Positions 54,542-64,000 of a stretch of DNA of 64,000 nucleotides are shown here, in pieces. A program made the translations under genes and the position numbers. The notes beneath the pieces are model-generated. The model was not told where the DNA came from and did no database searches. It saw only the letters and a list, made by a program, of their open reading frames with translations. Numbering within the stretch: position 1 is the stretch's first letter; every line of letters starts with the position of its first letter. The DNA comes from Timema cristinae (lineage: Eukaryota > Arthropoda > Insecta > Phasmatodea > Timematidae), in NCBI GenBank assembly GCA_039000515.1, contig JBCFYV010000012.1, forward strand, positions 43,464,355-43,528,354, read 5' to 3'.

Positions 54542-55235
54542 ATGGAAGATAGGAGGAAGACGTTTGAGCCCGCAAAGCAAAACCGATGAAGCCTCTTTAC
54601 ATCACCAGTATTTTCAACACATTATTTCCGCTGGAATAGGTAGACACCAATTGAGTCATCGTTGGCATGATTGTCAAAAACAACTTTATACTTTATGTTA
54701 AGCTAGAAATATGCAGAGGGGACTGTGTGGTGTTTAACCGTACAGAATGTCAAAGCTGAGCAACTACAAGTCAGTCGTATCAAAGTTTTTTAGCAACACA
54801 TAACCTCCTCAGAAGATTATTCTGACTAATCATGAAATCTCTCTGAGACGCCTATGCAGTGACTGTATGTTCGTCATCAACGAGAAACAAAACGCCATAC
54901 TGAAACGGGTCACCTATCTAGCACCTAACTGGGCACGTCTTTGAGATGTGTGGGACCTCATCAACGTTGTCGTCAACCGCCAGGATATGTCGTGTCGTGA
55001 ATGCATGCGACACCCTAACAAAATCAATGGATGGCATTAAACCTCGAACAGCCTATTACAGAAAGGCACTTCAGAAACCTGGATCTTCAGTGATACCTAC
55101 TTTACACGTCAATTCATCGGTTTGGACTATTACATGCTGGATTGTGAACTAAAAAATTTTTTACTAACAGATCTAAGGGACACTGTAGAAAAACGTATGA
55201 TCGAATATATGCGACATTCCTGTAAAAGTGTATAA
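54542..55235 (+). pseudogene. Last Polinton gene (copy B), decayed
   Basis: Corresponds to 32385-33101; start ATG 54542 (MEDRRKTFEPAKQ). Identifiable parts include SIFNTLFPLE, LAPNWARL and LDYYMLDCELKNFLLTDLRD, separated by stops. It keeps the tryptophan codon where the full element has TGA. Similarity to the Polinton stops at the gene end (about 55237); no terminal repeat follows. Confidence 0.85.
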
Positions 55236-55591
55236 TAAATATTATGTATGATGTCTGTGAAACATTTAATATATGTCTGTAAAGCATTTAATGTTCGATA
55301 AATATATGTTTTGTATTATCGTGTTTTATTCACGCAAAACCTTTCTGTCCACTTAAACGTAGATACGAGTGTTGACCTGTCGAGCCGTCAAACGGTCATC
55401 AAATATGATCAGGGTCAATGACCTTTTGTACTAGCTCACAGTTTCCAGGTCACGATTTACTCTTGTCTTGTTGAGCTACTAAACTGGCGCCAGTCATCAG
55501 GTAAAAGACCCACTGCAACATCATTCAAGGTCGTGTCCTATTTATGTCTCGAATTGTCTTGTGGTACCCGCCAAACTGACGCCAGTCATTA
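55236..55591 (+). repeat. Composite repeat, 3' part (copy B, first block)
   Basis: 55420-55590 matches 3960-4110 (TCAAGGTC, CTTGTCTTGTNG, CCCGCCAAACTG). The 180 bases before it follow the Polinton fragment and have no clear counterpart. A TIR element interrupts at 55592. Confidence 0.6.
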
Positions 55592-57299
55592 AGGCCCGTT
55601 GACACGGTGTTAGTGGACTAATGCAAGTTTAGTGGTATTAGCTTACTAACATGTTAGTTGTGTTGACACGTATGTTTCACTTGTATTAGTAGCGCTTTTA
55701 AAAACATGGCTGAAAATGAAGAGAGGTGATAACTGGTCTCTCTATTGGAGCCTTATTTTTTTTATCAATGCGTCTCATTTTTCGTTCGGGTAATTTATAC
55801 GCAAATACTGATTACGCTTATGTGTTAGGAGCTAGTAAGGGTGAATTTATAATAAGTATGGGCGGCAACATAAATTACAATTTTTCAGTAGACGGAATTT
55901 ATCATAATTAGTTTATTTTTGAAAAACATTATAAGTTGTAGTTAGGAAACAATATTTAATCGTAATTATAATAATAGAATTAAATGTAAAGAATAGTTAC
56001 AATGTGTGATATAAAATATGTTTTAATAATTCGTTTACCTATTTAAAAAAATTATTTTATATAGACAACATAAAAAAGTTAGTGATAAGTGTGTCTCCTA
56101 TTTCTTAGTTCCTTAATACATTAAAATAGATTTTAGTTGATCCCAAATAATTATTAAATTATTTTACTTAATTTGTTAACTTATTTAGCACACATGTTAA
56201 ATAAAATTAACCTCAACTAAGGTAAATAAATCCCAATACAACCAAATTCGGTAGGGCACTTTTTTAAATAGGTCCAACCAAGGTTTTTTCAACCCTCTTT
56301 TGAATGTTAGTATACTAATAACCAAATATCTTGTTAAATTCTAGGTAGGCCTAAAATATTTTTTTTAAATAATAATAGGCTTAAATTAATTTGTTGGGCA
56401 TTTTTTTAATAGACCTAACGCAAGTTTTTTAGACCCGTTTTAAATTTTGGTATACTAATAACAAAACATCTTGTTAAATGCTAGCTTGCTAGGCCTAAAA
56501 TATTCCTTAAAAGTAATAATTCATTAATTTGTAGATTGGTTTAAATATAGACTATTTGGTTTGCTATACGATAATATTATATTATGTATCTACTCAATAT
56601 TCCAAAGCATTACTACAAGTGTTTGAAGTGTGTGGGCTGAACATTTATAATTAAAACTTATAAAGATTGTTTAAAGTGTCAAATATGGAGATTGGACAAC
56701 GTGCCGAAGATTTCGCGTGAAAACCACCGGTCATTCATGCCTTACTTGCCGATAACGCGAATATTATGTTGCCGGAACTAATCACGATACTACAATGTTG
56801 TATTATATTTTGTGATCGTATATAAAAAAAAATTACACATGCCACGTAGAGTGTTAGGAAATAATGGTTTTTTAAAATTATTGATAACATTTGTTTACCG
56901 ATATTCAAAAATATCTCTCACAAAGTACATTTGAAAAATGTACGTAGGCCTAACATTTTATTTTGGAAACTTTATTTACAGCTGATATAACTTTACAATA
57001 TCCTCTAGTGCAATATCCCTCCCATTCCTATCTTTATGAATTCGGTGCTTAAAATTGCACAAAAATAATCCTTTTCATAACATTCCACAAATAAGTGTCC
57101 GCCGCACAACTAATTCTTCAGTTGCCGCTATTTTGAATTGTCAACTTGCATTAGTAAAGTTGGAAGGTGACCAACTTTTTCAGTTGCAAGTGGACTTGCA
57201 TGTTAGTAGCTTGCTTGTCTGTATACACGGTGCAAGCTGTGTGCGCGCAGCCAAATTAGTGTACTTGCATTAGTCAACTAATATCGTGTCAACGGGCCT
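55592..57299. mobile_element. 1.7-kb TIR transposon, PIF/Harbinger-like ends
   Basis: Both ends read AGGCCCGTTGACACG inward, and 33 of the outer 36 bases match between ends (the repeat runs to GACTAATGCAAG). Copy A of the composite repeat lacks it (compare about 4110-4160), confirming insertion. The flanks TTA/ATA do not form a clean duplication. The GGCCCGTT-type end recalls PIF/Harbinger and related movers, but no transposase is seen; frames at 55726-55911 and 57055-57273 carry no known motif. It is therefore non-autonomous or very decayed. Confidence 0.6.
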
Positions 57300-57675
57300 A
57301 TAGGGTTACAACAGTGCGATGATGTCATCGGGAAAACCCATTGCCGTGGAAAGGGTTGCTATAGTCAATGAGCTCATGGTTTCCATAGCTTCATACGATG
57401 GGAGCACACTACTGCTTCATCAGAAACGAGATCCTTCAGAATTCCAAAGATAGGCAACATGTTCTTCTCTGTGTCTTTACTAATGCCCCTGCCCTACTTC
57501 AATTATCTCTTAAAACATTATATGATGTGCTTATAATAATGTAATGTGTACAGTAGTAAACTGGGTCACAACTAATTTATTTTATATGTAAACCATTGTT
57601 CTGCGAATAACGAAGTAATCTTAAACACTGATGTAATACAGCGAAGAGGGAAACTGGTGTGTATATGATTACTAT
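57300..57675 (+). repeat. Composite repeat, 3' part (copy B, second block)
   Basis: Continues the match to copy A: 57340-57385 with 3932-3980, 57388-57632 with 4973-5215, then, past the point where copy A has the hAT, 57633-57675 with 8328-8370. The last join is the empty site of the hAT. Confidence 0.75.
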
Positions 57676-57779
57676 GTGGGTTAAGATGGCACAGATCGAA
57701 AGAGTTATTCTAAGAAAGGGGGACTCTACAAATTGCTAGAAAACAAAATGATTACAAGCTATCAAAAATTATTTGGAAG

Positions 57780-57905
57780 GCTGGATGCGTCAAGTGGTCA
57801 CACGACTTGGAGCAACAGCTAGACAATCTCATGTATAGGAGTACAAAGTTATAGACAACCAAGCGGTCGGTTCGAGAGGACCAACAGCTCGGCAAACTTT
57901 GATAT
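57780..57905 (+). repeat. Fragment of the GTCGACAA repeat region (copy B)
   Basis: Resembles 9548-9650: a CTGGATGCG...CACACGACTTGGAGCAAC start, then CTCATGTATAGGAG and AACCAAGCGGTCGG. Shows that copy B once carried the distal part too. Confidence 0.5.
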
Positions 57906-58260
57906 CATCCAGTTAGGAATGGGCTAAATGACAGAACAGTTAATTTAATACACGTTTGTCCTTGTTTACACACAAATAATTTTTTCCCCCAACCCGTCAG
58001 CTTAACTTCACACTTCTTGACATATTTTGGTACTGTTTGCTAAAGTTAAAATTTAGGTGAAAATAACTCGAAATAAGGATACCCTTATAAAAGAATATCA
58101 TGAATTGAACAGTCACAATTAAATTAATACTGCAGCCTGGATGCAACATTAAAAAACAGTGATTGCTGATCCACACATATGATCTATCTTATTTTTATAT
58201 TAATTGATTAGAGTTGAGGAGGGTAAAATTAGAGAAAATGTATCCGCTTATTCATAAAGA
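57906..58260. other. AT-rich, nothing recognised
   Basis: No gene or repeat boundary seen. Confidence 0.3.
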
Positions 58261-58273
58261 AAACCATTAAGTA

Positions 58274-58533
58274 ATAATATAATATTTAGCACCACGTCTT
58301 ACTACCCGTTCGGGCTATACGCTTTTTAAGTACTAATTAAACTAATGGATTAGGAATTGGGAAGGGTGAATTAGAGGAAGTGAACCCGAATTTGCGTGGA
58401 GCAAGAGTGGAAAACCATTTAGGAAAAACCACCCCAGTTCATCCGACCGAGATTCGAACCTCGATCTCCCCGTCCTCAGTAGTCAAGCTCAACACGACAA
58501 GCGCGTTAGCCAACTACGCCACCGAGGTGGGTG
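58274..58533 (-). repeat. tRNA-derived SINE, family B, with 12-bp target duplication
   Basis: AACCATTAAGTA occurs at 58262-58273 and 58534-58545. Head on the minus strand: TGGCGTAGTTGGCTAACGCG and GGTTCGAATCTCGG. The tail faces left. The 113-codon frame starting at 58380 is SINE sequence. Confidence 0.9.
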
Positions 58534-58545
58534 AACCATTAAGTA

Positions 58546-58599
58546 TTATTATTATTATTATTAGCACCGCGTCTTACTACCCGTTCGGGTTATACGCAC
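58546..58599 (-). repeat. Truncated SINE tail with the same target duplication
   Basis: Only (AAT)n and the tail GTATAACCCGAACGGGTAG are present; a third AACCATTAAGTA follows at 58600-58611. This is a 5'-truncated retroposition at the same site. Confidence 0.8.
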
Positions 58600-58689
58600 A
58601 ACCATTAAGTAAAAATACATTAGTGGTCTTAATTAAAACTTTAAATTTAACAACAGTTTTAAAAGAGTATGTAAAATTAGTAACCGGTA

Positions 58690-58799
58690 ATAAGTATATA
58701 TGTGTATATATGTATATATAGTATATAGTGTATATATTGTATATATGTGTATATATATGTATATATGTGTATATATATATATAAAAAACAGCTTAGGTA

Positions 58800-58859
<60 letters not shown>

Positions 58860-58860
58860 A
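58690..58860. repeat. (TA)n / (TATG)n microsatellite
   Basis: Ends in about 50 bases of pure TA at 58802-58854. Frames through it are artefacts. Confidence 0.9.
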
Positions 58861-59254
58861 CGAACCTTATATTTAAAACTATTTTATGTGTATATATTAT
58901 ATTTTTTTATTTTTAACATAACTATCTTATCTTAATATATATAATTCTTCTGTACGTGTATGTCACTGAACTCCTCCTAAACGGCTGGACCGATTTTGAT
59001 GAAATTTTTTGTGTGTGTTTAATTGGGTCCATGGATGGTTTTGATTCGCAATTGAACCCTGTAGGTGGCACTGCTATCGGGTTCTAGGATTTATATTTAT
59101 TTTTTAGGAAATTTATTTGAGGGGATTTTATTCTAAGATTTTTTCCATATCAGAACATGTAACCTCACAGTTTCACTCACCACCACCATCACCCCAATAT
59201 TAATAATAATGAATATAATATGAATAATTGACCCTTAAAACCTTCTGAATAGTG

Positions 59255-59440
59255 AATAATTGAACATCTGAGAATAATTCATAGTTATGTTTGTGTACCA
59301 TAGGTGGCATTGATTTCGAATTCTGTGGTATTTGACGTACGCATAATTGAACTTTTAAGAATAATTCATAATTATGTTTGTGTACCATAGGTGGCATTGA
59401 TTTTGAATTCTGTGGTATTTGACGTCCGCATCAATACATG
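59255..59440. repeat. Tandem pair of about 90 bp in the Helitron leader
   Basis: TTATGTTTGTGTACCATAGG and GTGGTATTTGACGTNCGCAT occur at about 59284-59345 and 59372-59432. Confidence 0.85.
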
Positions 59441-59808
59441 CGCAAGTCACTTGCTTGGCGTTGTTTTGACATTTAAATTTCTGTACGATGTGTTTCGATA
59501 TTCCATGTATCACAATCGCGTGATATTGAGTGTATTTTTCATCAAGTGTACTCAAATACATACATTGGGAAAAGGTGCTGTGTTAAGTGAATATCTTACA
59601 TGATCTTCCATAAATTAAAATTATATACATGCGTATTCAATGACAATCAATCTAACCTGCAAATTTTTATTTAAAGTGCTTATTTGTGTTGATGATTTTA
59701 TAAAATTTACGGAGTGTTAAAGGTCTCATCGAAAAAACAACAACATGTAATCCATAAAATTCAAATATAAGTTGCTTATATTTTGGTGTTGTGTTTTATT
59801 AAAGAACA

Positions 59809-62800
59809 ATGCCACATCTTCGTGGACGAGGAGGAAATATTGGTCGACGTACACAGAACTCACAAATAGTCCACACCTGTCGGTTAAATCGAACGGCAAA
59901 AGATCAATTGACGGACAATGCAAATTTAATAATCCAGAATGCAAACACACGTTTAAATGAAAGTCAACAGCAACGCAACGAACGCCTTCGTGCTAATGCA
60001 CTGAGACAAAGAAAGCCGTGTCAACGAGCCACTGACGCTCACAGAGCACATAAACAACAGCGCCTGCAAATAAATCGCGCATTGACACGCGCATCACTTC
60101 TCCGTCTTGCGTTCGAATATGAGTCGGACTTTGACTATTCGTCACATTCACAAATTGTCTTCGGCGCTATGGACAAAGAATGCCAACACTGCCATGCATT
60201 CAAATACAAAGGTGAATCGGCCGGTTTCTGCTGCGCGTCTGGAAAAGTTGTACTTCCACCACTAAATTCACGCCAGAACCATTGAAAACACTATTGGCTG
60301 GAGCCACACCTGAATCAAAATTGTATTTGCGTAAAATTCACAAATTCAATTCTTGCTTCCAAATGACATCATTTGGAGCAACAAAAATCGTTTAGAATGA
60401 GGATGGTCACAGTTTTGAATCAACGTTTAAGATTCAGGGCCAACCAAGTATATCATCAAATAGGTTCTTTAATCTCAATGCCTGATGTCGATCCAAAATC
60501 TTGCAAATCTACTTCATGGGCGATGAGGTACAACAAATAAACGCACGCTGCCAGTACAACCACATCGAGCAGATGGAGGAGCGAGAAATTGTGGCAACTT
60601 TGGAACAGTTTTTGCGAAATCACAGCCAGTTGGTCCAGTTGGTTTTATACCGTTTCAAACAGACTCCTAAACGACAACTACATGATCGTCATCCAAGCAG
60701 ACAAAGTACCATTTGGAGAGCATGCGGGACGATAAAATTCAACAACCGTTAATGAAGTTGCAGTTGTTATGGTTGGCGACGCATATGAAAGTCGAGATAT
60801 ACGGATCCAACACAGAGATAACATGGTTCACACAATTCAAGACAGTCATCGTTCTTACGGCGCTTTGCAATATCCGTTGATATTTTGGGAAGGAGAAGAT
60901 GGATATCATTTTAGCATCAAACAAATAAATCCAGTGACAGGTACAATCTACATATTATTTACTTTTTCTTTATCTGTAGATTAATTTATTTTTGTCTTAT
61001 TTATATTTTTACTTTGCATTTGCAAAAACCAACAAGAAAGTGAGCGTGATGAACTTCTACGCATATCGGTTGATGATTCGTGCCAAAAAAGACAACAGCA
61101 TTCTCCAATACCGCCAGATGTTTCATCAATACATCGTTGATATGTATGAGAAAATTGAAAGCGAGCGATTACGGATACATAAAGTATAATAAAGCGAAGC
61201 TGCGTTCTGAGGAGTACATTCATTTGCGTGATGCTATTGTCTGTAACGCCGGTAACGTTGATGGCACGGCACCACTAATAGCAACGACATCGGAACCGCA
61301 TATATTCTTCCATCATCATAATTTGGTAGTACACGTCATATGCAAGAATACATTCAAGACGCCATGACTTTCGTGCGCGCGTACGGCTGACCAGATTTGT
61401 TCACATATACGTGCAATCCTGACTGGGATAAAATTAAAATTTTGTTATTGTCAGGTCAAACAGCAATGCATCGCCATGATATCACTGCACGTGTCTTCAA
61501 ACAAAAATTAAAATCGTTGATGAACTTGATTACACATCACTCTGTATTCGGCGAAACATGTTGCTGGCTGTATTCTGTTGAATGGCAAAAACGAGGTTTG
61601 CCACATGCACTATTTTCATTTGGTTCGTCGACAAAGTACGGTCAGAAGAAATTAATAAAATTATTTCAGCAGAAATTCCGGATAGGAATAGCGATAAATA
61701 GTTGTTTGACATTGTTACCGCTAACATGATCCATGGTCCATGCGGTGCTCTAAACATTACGGCGCCGTGCATGGACAATGGAAAATGCATGAAACGTTTC
61801 CCAAAAGCGTGTATAAACGATACTGTCACTAATATCGACGGTTATCCATTGTTTCGTCGTAGAGACACAGACAATGGTTGACAATCATATCAAATGCGCA
61901 TGTCAAACGGTGGAACGTTTGACATTGACAATTGCTGGGTGGTTCCGTATTCGCCAATGATGTGCAAAATCTACAAATGCTCACATTAACGTAGAGTTCT
62001 GCAGTTCGGTGAGGTCCATAAAATACATTTGAAAATACGTTCATAAGGGCAGCGATATGGCTGTATTTGCTGTTCAAAATGTAAATGATAACGACGAAAT
62101 AACATGTTATCAAATAGGCCGATACATTAGCAGCAATGAAGCAGTTTGGCGTATTTTGAGTTTTCCCATACACGAAAAAGACCCTGCTGTTATACATTTG
62201 GCCGTGCACCTTGAAAATGGACAGTGTGTTTATTTCACAAAGAGACTGCTCTACAACGAGCATTAACTGCCCCAAAAACTACACTAACTGAGTTTTTCGA
62301 ACTATGCAACCAACCATATATTTTCGGTCGATTCGCAAATACATTAATGTATACTGATGTGCCACGATTTTTCACGTGGAACAAACAGTCAAAAAAGTGG
62401 ACCCACGAAAGCGAGGCCTTTCAGTCCAAGTATCGATGGGATATTTATGGGAAATACATTAGGCCGATATACACAGTCCATCCAAAGCAAAACAAATGCG
62501 TCTTCTTGCGTTTGTTGGTGGTTAACGTTCCTGGACCTACGTCCTTCCAATACTTGCGAAAAGTCAATGGTATTTTGTACGATACGTAACACGATGCGTG
62601 TCACGAATTGCATTTGCTGGAAGATAACAACCATTGGGATCTCACACTTGAAGATGCAGTACTGAGTTCCTATCCTCATCAAACTCGCCAATTATTCGCA
62701 ATATTATTGATGACCTGTTTTCCGTCAAAAGCTTCTTTTTTATCTGGGATAAATATAAAGATTCCATGAGCGACGACATTCTGCATCGCATTCGGACCGC

Positions 62801-64000
62801 TGATCAAGATCCCAATATTGATTTTTTGCCGGAAATATATAACAAGTCGTTAATAAAGATTGAGGATATTTGCATTCTCATTTCTAATATTTCACTCATT
62901 CATTTCAGTATGCCATCGCCTAACCGCCCAGCAACAGACATCATTAAAAATGATGTTCTGCGCGAACAACAGTTCGATTCGGCCTCTTTGACTACTTTCA
63001 TTGGAAATAATGAGCAACTGCTCACTGCTGAACAAAATAATAACATATACGATCGAATTAATTTGTCAATTGCAGCACAACAAGGTGATTTTTTTTTTTG
63101 ACGCAACAGGTGGCACTGCCAAAACATTCTCATATTACTGATACTAGCGTGCATTCAATCACAAAATCATATTGCGTTGGCAATTGCTTCATCAGGCATT
63201 GCAGCGACTTTGCTTGATGGTGGACGGACTGCACATTCAGCACTCAAGTTGCCATTTAACGTTCACAAAAATCCAGACGCAATGTGCAACATAAAGAAGC
63301 ATTTCGGCATGGCAAAAGTTTTGCAAAAATGCAAAATTATTATCGGGATGAATGAACTATGATCCACAAGCATTCACTTGAAGCTCTCGATAGAACGATG
63401 AAAGATCTCAATGAAAATATCAGACTTTTCGGTGGCGCTCTACTATTGCTGTCCGGTGATTTTAAACAGACATTGCCGGTCATTCCACGCGCTACATATG
63501 TGACGAAATTAACGCATGTTTGAAACAATCATACCTATGGCGAAAAGTCATTACATTACGCCTTAACATAAATATACGTGTTCAACTGCAAAACGATCCA
63601 TTGGCACTGTCATTCTCAGAACAATTGCTCAACATTGGCAATGGAAAAATTCTATTGCATGGAAATACACCATGCATAAAATTGCCAGACAATTTTTTGC
63701 AACATGTAGCCACGAAATATGCTTTGATTGAAAACATATTCCCAGATTTGCGCGGTAATTACATTAATCATGCGTGGCTACGTGAACGAGCTATTTTAGC
63801 CGCAAAAATGATCGATGTTGACGCTATTAATTTCAAAATACAACATTCATTGCCTGGCAATGAGATGTCGCAATTATCTGTTGAATTTTTGAATTCACTG
63901 GATTTACCGGGAATGCCACCACATAGCTTGCGATTAAAAATTGGTTCACCAATAATTTTGCTTCGGAATTTAAATTCACCTAAGCTATGCAATGGCACGC
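59809..64000 (+). pseudogene. Helitron Rep-helicase, frameshifted and cut by the window end
   Basis: In the family this protein nicks DNA (HUH Rep domain) and unwinds it (Pif1 helicase) for rolling-circle transposition. It starts at ATG 59809 (MPHLRGRGGNIGRR), with a zinc-binding piece CQHCHAFKYKGESAGFCC (about 60181). Later segments are RSYGALQYPLIFWEGEDGYH (about 60850), the Rep core with DLFTYTCNPDW (about 61394, after a stop) and EWQKRGLPHALF (about 61580). The HUH motif is hit by a one-base loss at 61605-61612. Then follow GPCGALNITAPC (about 61737), the linker NVPGPTSFQYLRKVNGILYD, and the helicase, whose Walker A reads GGTAKT (63109-63126) just after a frame slip in a T-run (63089-63099). 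The DE box reads NE (63351-63356), and the LLLSGDFKQTLPVIPRA stretch lies at about 63436. Numerous stops show it is dead. Confidence 0.93.

Larger units (their letters stand above)
58930..64000 (+). mobile_element. Helitron, 5' end to beyond the window
   Basis: The 5' end fits a Helitron: A/TC at 58929-58931, then AATATATATAATTCTTCTG and the very typical CTGAACTCCTCCTAAACGG and CTGGACCGATTTTGATGAAA. The Rep-helicase frame begins 880 bases in. The 3' hairpin and CTRR end would lie past 64000. The exact start base is an estimate. Confidence 0.85.

Noticed and set aside
58380..58721. 113-codon frame
   Set aside because: It is made of SINE family B and microsatellite sequence.

Overview
The window is AT-rich, repeat-laden nuclear DNA from an animal, most probably an invertebrate. 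It has GT-AG introns, TATA boxes paired with a TCAGT-type initiator as in arthropod promoters, tRNA-derived SINEs with 11-12 bp target duplications, Helitrons, a hAT element and a Polinton (Maverick). No rRNA, CRISPR array or bacterial operon is present. The species cannot be named from the sequence; arthropod is an inference from the initiator motif. Almost everything recognisable is mobile DNA, nested several layers deep. The only host-like gene candidates are a mucin-like secreted protein (39.6-40.2 kb, minus strand), a weak multi-exon candidate (15.9-16.9 kb, minus strand) and promoter-like segments near 1.0 kb and 47.2 kb.  LAYOUT. 0-1.6 kb: unassigned, with a possible promoter and first exon. 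1.6-10.2 kb: copy A of a large composite repeat that carries a piece of a Polinton capsid gene and is split by a 3.1-kb hAT element (5.2-8.3 kb). 10.2-16 kb: AT-rich DNA with degenerate tandem arrays and a 1.8-kb imperfect palindrome. 15.9-17.2 kb: candidate exons and a SINE. 17.45-33.68 kb: a full-length, 16.2-kb Polinton with perfect terminal bases, about 300-bp terminal inverted repeats (TIRs) and a 6-bp target duplication. It sits inside copy C of the same composite repeat, whose uninterrupted counterpart (the empty site) lies at 9.4 kb on the other strand. 35.0-36.5 kb: remnant of a Helitron helicase. 36.5-39.1 kb: SINEs and microsatellites. 39.6-40.2 kb: mucin-like exon. 40.2-50 kb: mostly featureless AT-rich DNA with decayed SINEs and one promoter-like island. 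50.5-57.9 kb: copy B of the composite repeat, holding a longer collinear Polinton fragment (capsid, small protein, protease, unknown protein) and a 1.7-kb TIR element. 58.3-58.6 kb: stacked SINE insertions. 58.9 kb to the window end: a Helitron, 5' end present, 3' end outside.  HOW THE GENES WORK TOGETHER. The Polinton carries, left to right: a small spliced acidic protein of unknown function, protein-primed DNA polymerase B, packaging ATPase, a 324-residue conserved protein, a retrovirus-like integrase with a C-terminal chromodomain, the penton-type minor capsid protein, a short basic amphipathic protein, the double-jelly-roll major capsid protein, a 131-residue protein, an adenain-type cysteine protease and a further unknown protein. 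In the family these provide self-replication (polymerase B), integration (integrase) and a putative virion (capsid proteins, protease, ATPase). Most of the large genes here have frameshifts or stops, so this copy looks recently dead, while its ends, several TATA boxes and some small genes are intact. Comparison with the second copy at 52.9-55.2 kb shows which breaks are private to one copy.
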